64,000 nucleotides of DNA from Photobacterium obscurum. GTDB lineage: Bacteria > Pseudomonadota > Gammaproteobacteria > Enterobacterales > Vibrionaceae. Positions 27,140-35,009 of the stretch are shown in pieces (within the stretch, counting starts at the first letter, position 1; every line of letters starts with the position of its first letter). The stretch spans positions 248,001 through 312,000 of the forward strand of contig NZ_JAKRRW010000002.1 of the NCBI RefSeq assembly GCF_026191635.1, read 5' to 3'. Made by a program: the position numbers and the translations under genes. The notes beneath the pieces were generated by a model, which did no database searches, was not told the origin of the DNA, and was given only the letters and a program-made list of their open reading frames with translations.

Positions 27140-27436
27140 TTAACCGCCAATTAAGACGGTCGGCATGCCCATGATGATCGTTCCGCCGTGAGCTGTTGTA
27201 TCACCCATACGGGCTGCGGGCTTATTATTCACGAGCACTGTTGCACTTCCTTTAACCACACTGTCTGGCGGGCCAACACAAACACAGATTTGGCCTAACG
27301 TAGCCGCAGGCATATTGCCGATTAAAACCGTTGTCGGTAAAGGAAGCAACGGACCACCGACATGAGGGATCGGAACTAGTGCGGGGGTCTGCATCGGGCA
27401 GACATGCATATCGGTTGCTCTTGCTGCTGGTAGCAT
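27140..27436 (-). CDS. T6SS PAAR-repeat spike-tip protein
   Basis: This 98-residue PAAR protein sharpens the VgrG spike. It has the usual start (MLPAARATDMHVCPMQTP), then PHVGGPLLP, TVLIGNMPAATLGQICVCVGPPDSVVKGSATVLVNNKPAARMGD and THGGTIIMG-like zinc-binding His at AHGGTII. Cys and His residues that hold the metal near the tip are visible. There is no C-terminal toxin extension. It is the last gene of the leftward operon with VgrG and the 189-residue protein, ending five bases before a terminator. Confidence 0.92.
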   Translation of the reverse strand: MLPAARATDMHVCPMQTPALVPIPHVGGPLLPLPTTVLIGNMPAATLGQICVCVGPPDSVVKGSATVLVNNKPAARMGDTTAHGGTIIMGMPTVLIGG

Positions 27437-27438
27437 AA

Positions 27439-28008
27439 TTAGGCACCTATTTGACCGTTACCACCCTGGGCGATATTTAAACCTATTTTGAAATAACGTG
27501 AGTAACGTTGCTTGGCTTCCAACCCGTCAGGCATGACCGCCGTTAGGTTCACGGCACCGGCAACGGCATGCGAATATAAATATTCAGGGGGAGGAACAAC
27601 CGGCTCTCCAGGCGCTATCATGCTACCGCCACTCCAGAATGCTGCTTGAGCAACCCAGCCGGCACCTGTTTGTAACTCTGCTTTTTCTGCCATTTTTTCT
27701 GCAAATCGACGCGATGTTTCATCAGGGGTATGAACCCATGCTTTTGCTGCCCGAATGGCATTGGCTTCATCAGGGTTCCAATCATCTCTCTGCTCCGCAC
27801 AGCAACATGCCCACCAAATGGCTTCTCTAACCGGTAGTGCATGTGCGATGAAGATCACCGCATCACTGAATAATTCGGCATCAATGGCCGCATGAATGAG
27901 TGTCGAAGGCTTATTGTGCAGCTCTGCCAGATCAGTGAGTTCATCACTAGCTTCATACAGACGTAGAATGTCATCTGCAGTTTGATGTGGAATTTTTAAG
28001 TAAGTCAT
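27439..28008 (-). CDS. T6SS-associated protein between VgrG and PAAR
   Basis: The 189-residue cytoplasmic protein has an all-helical N-terminal part (ADDILRLYEASDELTDL, LIHAAIDAELFSDAVIFIAHALPVREAIWWACCCAEQ) and a proline-rich end. The WWACCCAEQ-type motif is one I associate with small proteins found next to VgrG and PAAR (possibly DUF6931). Its stop lies next to the PAAR start and its start touches the VgrG stop, so the three are co-translated. The place between tip components suggests a chaperone or adaptor for loading PAAR or an effector on VgrG. No toxin motif was seen. Function is inferred from position. Confidence 0.7.
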   Translation of the reverse strand: MTYLKIPHQTADDILRLYEASDELTDLAELHNKPSTLIHAAIDAELFSDAVIFIAHALPVREAIWWACCCAEQRDDWNPDEANAIRAAKAWVHTPDETSRRFAEKMAEKAELQTGAGWVAQAAFWSGGSMIAPGEPVVPPPEYLYSHAVAGAVNLTAVMPDGLEAKQRYSRYFKIGLNIAQGGNGQIGA

Positions 28009-30014
28009 TAGTTAACCTTCGCGATAGCTCCTTGAACCTGCACCATAGCGCCGGCTTTTACTTGCGTCATCGCGCTTCCGTTAATTTCGACCAAAGCGCC
28101 TTTTACATCGGTTTTGGCCTGGCTTTGTATCGCAATCATTGCAGCCTTCATTTCTGCTTTGGCTTGTCCTTTTATCGAGATTTGAGTACCAGAGATCTTG
28201 ATCCCGCTTTGGCTCAGTTCGATGGAACTGCCGCCAACAGATAACTTGATTTTTGTTTTGCCCTTGAGGTCGATGCTTTGACCGTCAACGATGATTTTTG
28301 ATGAAGCACTGATTTCAGCATTTTTACCGGCGGTACTACTGATCGTCGCATCTGATTTTACGATGAGATCTTTTTTGGCAGTGGCGCTGAATTGATCTTC
28401 AGTGTTGAAACTCATGGCTTCTTTGCTTGTCCAGCTCACGGCTTTTTCAACATCAAGGTTCGCTTTTCCTTTGACCGTTTGGTTTAAGTCATTTTTGACA
28501 TTGATGGTGAGATCTTTTTCTGCCTGAAGAAATACTTCTTCCTTGTCTTTCTTGTCTTCAAACCTCAACTCATTGGCGGTATTACTACTGCCATTAGGAG
28601 TGGTTCGCGTCTTTATACCACTTTGTGTGGCTGTGCTGTAAGGTGGCTTGTTTTTCCCATTGTATATCGAACCCGAGATCACCGGGCGATCGGGGTCACC
28701 GTCAATGAAACTAATAAGAACCTCATCACCAATTCGTGGAATGAACTGAATGCCAAAACCATTGCTGGCAGTTGGTTGCGCGACAGGGATCCAACAAGAG
28801 CTGTTCTCGTCCTTTTTGCCGTCTTTATCCCAGTGGAAGTGAACTTTGATTCGGCCAAATTTATCTTGGTTGACCTCTTCGCCACTTGGCCCGGTCACTT
28901 CTGCGCTCTGAATACTGTGTATGCTTGGCTTATCAATGAAAGCGGGGCGCCAGGGGGTACTTGCCGGAATGCACTGAAAACTATTTTTGTACTCGACATC
29001 AAAGCTATTCTCTGTGGCTTCGAAGTAATGCTCTGCCTGGGTAATGACATATTCCTGGTTATAGTCGGACTCAGTGTGATCGATCAGGCTAAAACGCAGG
29101 CCGGCTCCCAGTGAGGGGATGGCCGAGGCAGCATTGATGACAACTTTTTGGCAGTCTAAGCTTTCCATCTGACGCTTGGCTGCATCACGAATCGCGCTCT
29201 TCGCTGTATTTCCCTGGCCAAAAAAGTACTGGCTCAGGGCGTTGTTTTTGATTGTAGTCGTTGTATTCCTCTCGCCACTGGATAAACATTCAGCGAGTTC
29301 TTCGTTGTGATCAGCCAAGCTCAATTTACTGGTGCCGAGCTGGCTACGATAGTGCCATTGGCTAATAGTGTAAGTTTTGTTGCTGGCCTGAGTTATGAAT
29401 GGCACTTTGTCGTTTGCCGCTTTAGCGAAATCTTGGTTACTGTCAGCAACAACAATCGATGGTTGACTTCCACTATGATCGCAATGGTAATGCCAGCCCT
29501 CATAAGCCAATAGTCGCTTAATGAAACTTAGATCATTTTCATTAAATTGAATGCAGTAGCTATGCTTTGTGCCCGCATTTCGTGGAGATAGCTTGAAATG
29601 GCTTTTTAAACCAGAGTCGGATATGACTTTTTCAATTATTTGTTTAGTCGTCATATCCTGAAAACTCCGGCTTGTTGTGCGATAAGCGAAGATGGAAAGT
29701 GGATCGATGGCCTCGACCCGATAAGTATAGAGCTGCTTGTTGATGCTAAAATCAAGATTTTCCAATGATGAAATCAAGGCAAAAAAGCGCCGGCTTTTGA
29801 CCCTGTCTCCTTCAATTCCTGCTGAATATTGAATATCCAACACTTTTCCGAGCATCTTTGCAGATAGCTTTTCTTTTGATACCAATGTCGCCGTGAAATT
29901 TGAACTATCTGAGATCTGTTCTTTAATCGTTAGCCGGGTAACGATGTAAGGCCCTTTGCCATCCAACTTTGCAAGAATAGGCCGCTGTTCTTCATTATAA
30001 TTGGGGGCTGACAT
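28008..30014 (-). CDS. vgrG: T6SS VgrG spike protein (TssI)
   Basis: The 668-residue spike protein has a gp27-like N-terminal part (about 1-380, with EQISDSSNFTATLVS and YEGWHYHCDHSGSQP), a gp5-like OB domain (about 385-480, with GRIKVHFHWD and WIPVAQPTASNGFG, PRIGDEVLISFIDGDPDRP) and a DUF2345 beta-helix tail (about 500-668, many KAxVxV repeats). Nothing follows the helix that could be a toxin, so this is a structural VgrG. It is transcribed away from tssA across an AT-rich region and leads the VgrG-189aa-PAAR operon. Effectors probably attach through PAAR or are encoded elsewhere. Confidence 0.95.
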   Translation of the reverse strand: MSAPNYNEEQRPILAKLDGKGPYIVTRLTIKEQISDSSNFTATLVSKEKLSAKMLGKVLDIQYSAGIEGDRVKSRRFFALISSLENLDFSINKQLYTYRVEAIDPLSIFAYRTTSRSFQDMTTKQIIEKVISDSGLKSHFKLSPRNAGTKHSYCIQFNENDLSFIKRLLAYEGWHYHCDHSGSQPSIVVADSNQDFAKAANDKVPFITQASNKTYTISQWHYRSQLGTSKLSLADHNEELAECLSSGERNTTTTIKNNALSQYFFGQGNTAKSAIRDAAKRQMESLDCQKVVINAASAIPSLGAGLRFSLIDHTESDYNQEYVITQAEHYFEATENSFDVEYKNSFQCIPASTPWRPAFIDKPSIHSIQSAEVTGPSGEEVNQDKFGRIKVHFHWDKDGKKDENSSCWIPVAQPTASNGFGIQFIPRIGDEVLISFIDGDPDRPVISGSIYNGKNKPPYSTATQSGIKTRTTPNGSSNTANELRFEDKKDKEEVFLQAEKDLTINVKNDLNQTVKGKANLDVEKAVSWTSKEAMSFNTEDQFSATAKKDLIVKSDATISSTAGKNAEISASSKIIVDGQSIDLKGKTKIKLSVGGSSIELSQSGIKISGTQISIKGQAKAEMKAAMIAIQSQAKTDVKGALVEINGSAMTQVKAGAMVQVQGAIAKVN

Positions 30015-30768
30015 GTCGTGACTCTCTTTTTGTTCTATAAAGTTTTTTAAAAATCAAAAGTGCGAAAGTGTAGTAATTGAGGCTTAATTCCAAATGTAGC
30101 TGCATTGTTATTATTGTTTTGTTTTTGTTGCCAGTCAAAGATGCATTTACACAAGCTGCAATCATTTATAAATCATTAAAGGCAATAAGTATAATTATAT
30201 ATTAAATATATCTTTTATACAGCTCAGATGAGTTTGTTAAATCAACATGCGAAAACTTAACTTAACTCGTTTATTTTGAGCTCTGATATAAAGGTGTAAA
30301 TATATAGCATCTTTTATATGCCCAGTTAAGACTGCTTATTTTAATCGTTACTATCTTTGCAAATAAAATAGTATTTTTAAAACCTCTTTATGTTGAAATC
30401 GATTGCACCCGTACCTCCTGGTCTATTTTCTACCCCTTTAGTATTAGCTGTGGCTTTATTCTATCCCATATTCCTCGAAATAAACTATTCCAACGTGTCA
30501 ATTTAAAATGTCCAGTATTCTATACAGGTATTTTGTGTGGTCTGATGAGACAAAAAAATACTGTCAAATTATATAATCAGCTGATAGCATTCAAAAATTA
30601 TATTAGTTCAGCGGTTCGTGTGAGAGATTAGTACGCAACGTTTTTCATTGGTGTGTATGGATTTTTAAATTATATAAAAATAAATGCATGCAACGTGTTT
30701 TCTATTAATAGTTGCTGTTATGGAAAATATTAATATTTTTTTTATTTAGCGATTACTAATAAATATAA
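30015..30768. promoter_or_regulatory. AT-rich divergent control region of the T6SS locus
   Basis: These 754 bases separate vgrG from tssA and must hold both promoters. They are strikingly AT-rich; for example only 13 of 60 bases from 30181 are G or C. Such a block is a likely H-NS-type silencing target. I found no convincing sigma-54 site, terminator, RNA or protein gene. A 38-codon hydrophobic open frame (30390-30506) has no ribosome site. Confidence 0.6.
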
Positions 30769-32145
30769 GTGACAGATACAATGAAATTTACCGAGAGCCA
30801 ACGTCAGAGTTTATTGTCGCCATTAAAAGAAGATAACTTCTGTGGCTTGTATTTAAAGTCAGATCGACAGGCATTTAGGCCACTTCGAAATGAGTTCAAT
30901 TTAGCGCAAACTTCATTAAGAAAACTGACTCAGAACCCTGAACGTAGTGAACTTGATGTATTACTCGAAGAGAACATCAAGAACTGGAATATATTGTCAG
31001 ATAGCCTTGCTAATGTGTTTGCGAACTCATCTCGTGATATCGAATTAGCCAGTTGGATGATGGCTGCACAAATCATTATTGATCCTAGTTTAGCTGGAGT
31101 AAAAGAATTGGCTTTGTGGCTTGAGGAATTAGTCACTGCTCATTGGGAAACGCTTCATCCAGTATTACCTGAAAATAAAATTAAAGCTGAAGGCGAGAGT
31201 GAAAAGTTAAAAGAGATTAATGCATTTAAAGTAAAGGCATTTGTTCAGCTGTTGGGGGAAAGTGAAGATAGTGGCTTACTGTATTCCCCCTTATTAATGA
31301 CGCCTTTAATTGGCGATTTAGATTTTGCTCGTTACCAAAGCGAAGAGCATAAGGGCAATTTGTCCGAGCTTCGCAGTCAGTATCATAATCTTGCGTTAAC
31401 CGAGCGGACTAAAGTTGTTTGTTTAATCAACAATCTAGAGTGCATCAAAACTACTTTTGTTGCGATTGACCAGAAAGTGACTGCAATCTGCCAGCAAAAC
31501 CTTCTTCCTTCAGTTGGATTTAATTTTGTTATTAGCCTTTTCAACAAGATATTACGTGCGATTGAGTTTATTTCAGGATTGAAGCCTTCTGCGACTGCTG
31601 CGCCGGTTGATGATTCGCAACCAATTTTATCAACACAGGCCGAAGAACATACGCAGGAAGCCACTTCGAGACATCAAGATATGCAAGAGCTTCCAGCGGT
31701 TAATCAGTCTGTTTCAATTTCTTCGCTTGCCACTCAGCAAGTTGTTAATCGCGATCAGGTGTTTCACCAACTGCGAGATATTGCAGACTATTTCAGGAAA
31801 ACTGAGCCCCATAGTCCGGTCGCATATTTGCTTGAAAAGGCAATACGTTGGGGGTACATGCCGCTTCCGGAATTAATGACTGAGTTGCTATCAAACCAGC
31901 AAGAGACGATTGACCGGGTATTCAACCTGACAGGGTTGGACGAGGACGGGGTGATTACATTACCCGAAGTTAAGCAACCGGTCGCTACTACACCAGTTTT
32001 ATCTACGCCGGCGGTTACAAGCGAGCCAGAGCCGGCGGTAGAAATGAAGCCTGTTTCCCCTGTTATTGAAACAGAGAAAACACCTAATCAAGAACCACAA
32101 AAAACAGAGCAGCAATCAAAATCTAGCGGTGCATTGCAGTGGTAG
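30769..32145 (+). CDS. tssA: T6SS TssA (ImpA N-terminal domain) protein
   Basis: The 458-residue TssA helps assemble the tail tube and sheath on the baseplate. The ImpA-type N-terminal domain spans about 10-140 with DWxxL-like packing (NWNILSDSLANVF, ASWMMAAQIIIDPSLAGVKEL, AHWETLHPVLPE). A second helical part with LRDIADYFRKTEPHSPVAYLLEKAIRWG is the conserved C-terminal family motif. After it comes an unusual Pro/Glu/Thr-rich tail (PVATTPVLSTPAVTSEPEPA) of about 55 residues. The start is either GTG 30769 or ATG 30781; neither has a good ribosome site. It is the first gene of the rightward T6SS operon. Confidence 0.9.
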   Translation: MTDTMKFTESQRQSLLSPLKEDNFCGLYLKSDRQAFRPLRNEFNLAQTSLRKLTQNPERSELDVLLEENIKNWNILSDSLANVFANSSRDIELASWMMAAQIIIDPSLAGVKELALWLEELVTAHWETLHPVLPENKIKAEGESEKLKEINAFKVKAFVQLLGESEDSGLLYSPLLMTPLIGDLDFARYQSEEHKGNLSELRSQYHNLALTERTKVVCLINNLECIKTTFVAIDQKVTAICQQNLLPSVGFNFVISLFNKILRAIEFISGLKPSATAAPVDDSQPILSTQAEEHTQEATSRHQDMQELPAVNQSVSISSLATQQVVNRDQVFHQLRDIADYFRKTEPHSPVAYLLEKAIRWGYMPLPELMTELLSNQQETIDRVFNLTGLDEDGVITLPEVKQPVATTPVLSTPAVTSEPEPAVEMKPVSPVIETEKTPNQEPQKTEQQSKSSGALQW

Positions 32146-32189
32146 AGCGTGCTGTTACTGCTTAATCATAAAAAAAGAGGATAGTTATT

Positions 32190-32708
32190 ATGGCGAGCAT
32201 TTACATGCGTATAGACGGCGTTCAAGTTGATGGCGGCGCAACAATTGAAGGATTGCCGGGTGAGGGCTGGTTCGCACTAAATTCATACAGCTGGGGCGCG
32301 GTACGTTCTGTTGCTATGGATATTGGTAACGGTACAAATGCTGACTCAGGCATGGTTGCCATGAGCGAAGTGAACATCACTAAAGAAGTGGACGGTGCCT
32401 CTGAAGACCTACTGTCTTTCCTATTCAGCCCTGGTGCCGAAGGTAAAGATGTTGAGATCGTTTTCACTAAACCTGCACGTGATGGTTCTGGCGCTGAGAT
32501 CTACTTCCAGGTGAAGCTAGATAAAGCCCGTCTTGTTTCATACAACGTGAGTGGCTCTGACGGTTCACAGCCATTTGAAAGCATCGCACTTTCTTACGTT
32601 CAGCTTGACCAGCTGCACTGGCATGAAGACAACGGCGGCAAAATGGAAAAAGGTGGTCTTGTTTCTTACCACGTACCACAAGGCAAGATGCTTTCTGGTT
32701 CGAAGTAA
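32190..32708 (+). CDS. hcp: T6SS tube protein Hcp (TssD)
   Basis: The 172-residue Hcp forms the hexameric rings of the inner tube. It begins MASIYMRIDGVQVDGGA and has the usual beta-barrel patterns SEVNITKEVDGASEDLLSFL, GKDVEIVFTK, IYFQVKLDKARLVSYNVSG and ESIALSYVQL. The start is ATG with AGAGGA upstream. A GC-rich hairpin follows right after the stop, which fits strong expression of hcp with partial read-through to tssB. No C-terminal toxin extension is present. Confidence 0.96.
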   Translation: MASIYMRIDGVQVDGGATIEGLPGEGWFALNSYSWGAVRSVAMDIGNGTNADSGMVAMSEVNITKEVDGASEDLLSFLFSPGAEGKDVEIVFTKPARDGSGAEIYFQVKLDKARLVSYNVSGSDGSQPFESIALSYVQLDQLHWHEDNGGKMEKGGLVSYHVPQGKMLSGSK

Positions 32709-32717
32709 TCTGCTGTT

Positions 32718-32742
32718 ATGCGCCGCTGTTACAGCGGCGCAT
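32718..32742 (+). terminator. Hairpin after hcp (attenuator)
   Basis: A perfect 11-bp stem (ATGCGCCGCTG at 32718-32728, complement at 32732-32742) with a TTA loop lies nine bases after the hcp stop. There is only TTTT further on, so it probably reduces rather than ends read-through, or protects the hcp mRNA. Confidence 0.6.
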
Positions 32743-32790
32743 ATTCACAGTTTTGTTAGGTTTTCAGCATAAATCAAAAGGTAGGAATGC

Positions 32791-33300
32791 ATGGCTCTTA
32801 ACTCGCAACATAAGCGTGTCAGTAAAAACCGCGTCAGCATCACTTATGACGTAGAAACCAATGGTGCAACTGAAACAAAAGAACTGCCTTTTGTTGTGGG
32901 TGTTATTGGTGAATTCTCTGGCCATAAACCAGAAAGTGAAAAAGTCGATCTAGAAGAACGTGAATTTACCGGTGTTGATAAAGATAACTTCGACACTGTG
33001 ATGGAACAAATTAACCCAAGTCTGTCTTACAAAGTCGACAACAAATTGGCTGATGATAATAGCCAGTTTGAAGTGAATTTGAACTTCAAATCTATGAAGG
33101 ATTTCCACCCTGAGCACGTGGTTGAAAATATCGAACCATTAAAGCAGTTGGTTGAGACTCGTAACCAGCTGAAAGTGCTATTGAGCAAAGCCGATCGCTC
33201 TCGTGATCTGGAGCGACTGCTAAAAGAGTTGCTGCAAAGTGCAGATGCTATCCAACACCTTGCCGGTGAACTGGGTGTAGAAAAAGGTGAGGCTGAATAA
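32791..33300 (+). CDS. tssB: T6SS sheath small subunit TssB
   Basis: The 169-residue TssB (VipA type) forms the contractile sheath with TssC. The conserved start KNRVSITYDVETNG, PFVVGVIGEFSGH, and the FHPEHVVENIEPLKQLVETRNQLK segment are present, with the C-terminal helix LERLLKELLQSADAIQHL. The last 34 residues are repeated in the small chimeric gene that follows. The stop TAA shares its last A with that gene's ATG (TAATG), so translation is coupled. Confidence 0.95.
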   Translation: MALNSQHKRVSKNRVSITYDVETNGATETKELPFVVGVIGEFSGHKPESEKVDLEEREFTGVDKDNFDTVMEQINPSLSYKVDNKLADDNSQFEVNLNFKSMKDFHPEHVVENIEPLKQLVETRNQLKVLLSKADRSRDLERLLKELLQSADAIQHLAGELGVEKGEAE

Positions 33301-33574
33301 TGGCGCCACAACAGCAAAATGTAGCCAAGCAGGCTGAAGCTGTCGCTGTTGAGGTCAGTGTCCTTGATCGTGCAATCTCTGATTGTTCACGCGATTTAGA
33401 ACGGTTGTTAAAAGAATTGCTGCAAAGTGCAGATGCAATCCAACATCTTGCAGGTGAACTTTCTGTTCAAAAAGGGGAAGGTAAATAATGTCGACAGAAC
33501 AACAAAATGTAGCTCAGCAGGCTGAAGCCGCTGGTGCAGAATCCAGCTTTCTTGATCGTGCTATTTCAGCCACG
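33199..33574 (+). repeat. Imperfect tandem duplication of the tssB-tssC junction, unit 188 bp
   Basis: The block 33199-33386 (end of tssB plus a tssC-like start) is repeated as 33387-33574 (tssB-like end plus the true tssC start). The offset is exactly 188 bases, and both copies contain a TAATG junction (33298-33302 and 33486-33490). The copies share stretches such as TTGCTGCAAAGTGCAGATGC but have diverged at many third codon positions. Confidence 0.9.
33300..33488 (+). CDS. 62-residue TssC/TssB chimeric mini-protein
   Basis: Residues 1-27 copy the TssC N-terminus (QQNVAKQAEA, then VLDRAIS). Residues 30-54 (SRDLERLLKELL ... LAGEL) are identical to the TssB C-terminal helix, and the tail SVQKGEGK parallels TssB's. 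It arose by tandem duplication across the tssB-tssC boundary. In residues 30-54 the DNA differs from tssB at 13 bases in 12 codons and every change is silent, which is expected if the peptide is translated and selected. It is joined to tssB and to tssC by TAATG overlaps. The TssC N-terminal helix is the site that ClpV recognises in VipB-type proteins, and the TssB C-terminus is a sheath contact region. So it could modulate ClpV or sheath ends (inference). Alternatively it is only a coupling spacer. Confidence 0.8.
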   Translation: MAPQQQNVAKQAEAVAVEVSVLDRAISDCSRDLERLLKELLQSADAIQHLAGELSVQKGEGK

Positions 33575-34969
33575 ACACAAACCCCGGTTGATACTACCAA
33601 AGAACTGCTGTCCGTACTGATGTCACAGGCACTTGAAGGCACAGTAACCTGGGATAAGAACCTGACGCTGACCATTGAGAAAGCCATCGCAGCTCTGGAT
33701 GTGAAAATTTCAGATCAGCTTTCTACAGTGATGAAAAATGATGCTTTCCAGAAATTGGAAGGGACGTGGTTAGGTTTGCAAAAGCTGGTAAAAAACAGCG
33801 AACTTGGCCCTGATCTTAAGATCAAACTGGCGGATTATACCAAAGACGAGCTGCTTGAGCAGTTTGAAGATGCGCCTGCTATTGACCGTAGCCGTTTGTT
33901 CACCATGATTTACCAGGAAGAATTTGGTACAGCAGGTGGCCAGCCTTACGGTGTGCTGCTGGGCGATTATGAATTTGGCTACGGCGATGAAGATGTTGCC
34001 TTGCTTCGCTATATGGGCGAAGTGGCCGCCGCTTCACATGCCCCGTTCATTGCAGCGACAAATCCCGAGATGTTCGATTTTGAGTCGTTCGAGAGCTTCA
34101 ACGAAGGCAAGCCAGTCGCAGCCGGTTTTGACTCTCCGGCGTATGCCAGCTGGAATGCATTCCGTGAGAGTGATGATTCACGCTATGTCGCATTAACACT
34201 GCCTAAAACTATTGCCCGTCTGCCTTACGGGCAAGGTACAGTTCCAGTAAGTTCTTTCCAGTATGAAGAGTTCGCCACTGATGCCAATGGCAAGGCGGTA
34301 CCGCAATCTCAGGATGATTTTGTCTGGAGCAACGCGGCCTATGAATTCGGTTTATTGTTGACCCAGGCCTATACCCAGTACGGTTGGTGCACAGCGATCC
34401 GTGGTACGGATAACGGCGGTAAAGTCGAAAACCTGCCTAACTTCACCTATCACTCTCCGGCTGGTGACTTGCTGCAGCAATGTCCTTCTGAAGTGAACCT
34501 GACGGATGAGCGTGAAAAAGAGCTAAGTGATCTAGGCTTCCTGCCTTTGGTGCATTACAAGAATACTAATTACGCCGTATTCATGGGCGCACAAACGGCG
34601 CATAAGCCAAAAACATATACCGATCCGGATGCGACGGCCAATGCGGCGATCTCTGCACGTCTGCCATACACCATGGCAAGCAGCCGTATTGCTCAGTACC
34701 TGAAAGTAATGGGGCGTGACCGTATTGGCTCAAATATTGACGCCAACGAGGTCGAGAAAGAACTGACTAATTGGGTCCAGCAGTACGTTAACCCGAATGC
34801 GATCGGTAATGAAGCGAAAGCCAAGTATCCACTTGTGGAAGCTCGAGTGGTTGTCGAGGAACAGGCTGGCCGTCCGGGTAGCTATTCTGCTATTGCCCAC
34901 CTTCGTCCATGGCTACAAATGGAAGAGTTAACGACCTCTCTACGTATGGTCGCGAACATTCCAGGTTAA
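33488..34969 (+). CDS. tssC: T6SS sheath large subunit TssC
   Basis: The 493-residue VipB-type subunit forms the contractile sheath with TssB. The conserved core RSRLFTMIYQEEFGTAGGQPYGVLLGDYEF (about 135-165), FPKTIARLPYG-like LTLPKTIARLPYG, FVWSNAAYEFG and FTYHSPAGDLLQQCPSE are all present, as is the tail LRPWLQMEELTTSLRMVANIP. The N-terminal helix FLDRAISATTQ is the expected ClpV-binding site. Translation is coupled to the chimeric mini-gene by TAATG. A UUCG hairpin separates it from the next, TssC-like, gene. Confidence 0.96.
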   Translation: MSTEQQNVAQQAEAAGAESSFLDRAISATTQTPVDTTKELLSVLMSQALEGTVTWDKNLTLTIEKAIAALDVKISDQLSTVMKNDAFQKLEGTWLGLQKLVKNSELGPDLKIKLADYTKDELLEQFEDAPAIDRSRLFTMIYQEEFGTAGGQPYGVLLGDYEFGYGDEDVALLRYMGEVAAASHAPFIAATNPEMFDFESFESFNEGKPVAAGFDSPAYASWNAFRESDDSRYVALTLPKTIARLPYGQGTVPVSSFQYEEFATDANGKAVPQSQDDFVWSNAAYEFGLLLTQAYTQYGWCTAIRGTDNGGKVENLPNFTYHSPAGDLLQQCPSEVNLTDEREKELSDLGFLPLVHYKNTNYAVFMGAQTAHKPKTYTDPDATANAAISARLPYTMASSRIAQYLKVMGRDRIGSNIDANEVEKELTNWVQQYVNPNAIGNEAKAKYPLVEARVVVEEQAGRPGSYSAIAHLRPWLQMEELTTSLRMVANIPG

Positions 34970-34977
34970 TTAATACT

Positions 34978-34999
34978 TTCGGGAGCTTCGGCTCCCGAA
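34978..34999 (+). other. UUCG-tetraloop hairpin between tssC and the tssC-like gene
   Basis: A perfect 9-bp stem TTCGGGAGC/GCTCCCGAA with the extra-stable TTCG loop lies eight bases after the tssC stop. There is no T-run. The downstream ribosome site (TGGAGC) follows immediately. It likely stabilises the upstream mRNA end or reduces read-through. Confidence 0.7.
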
Positions 35000-35009
35000 T
35001 GGAGCATCT

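Noticed and set aside
30390..30506. 38-codon hydrophobic open frame in the T6SS control region
   Set aside because: Upstream bases have no Shine-Dalgarno and the region is very AT-rich, so it is probably chance, though a small membrane peptide cannot be excluded.
30015..30768. Sigma-54 promoter for the T6SS operon
   Set aside because: No convincing TGGCAC-N5-TTGC match was found by eye.
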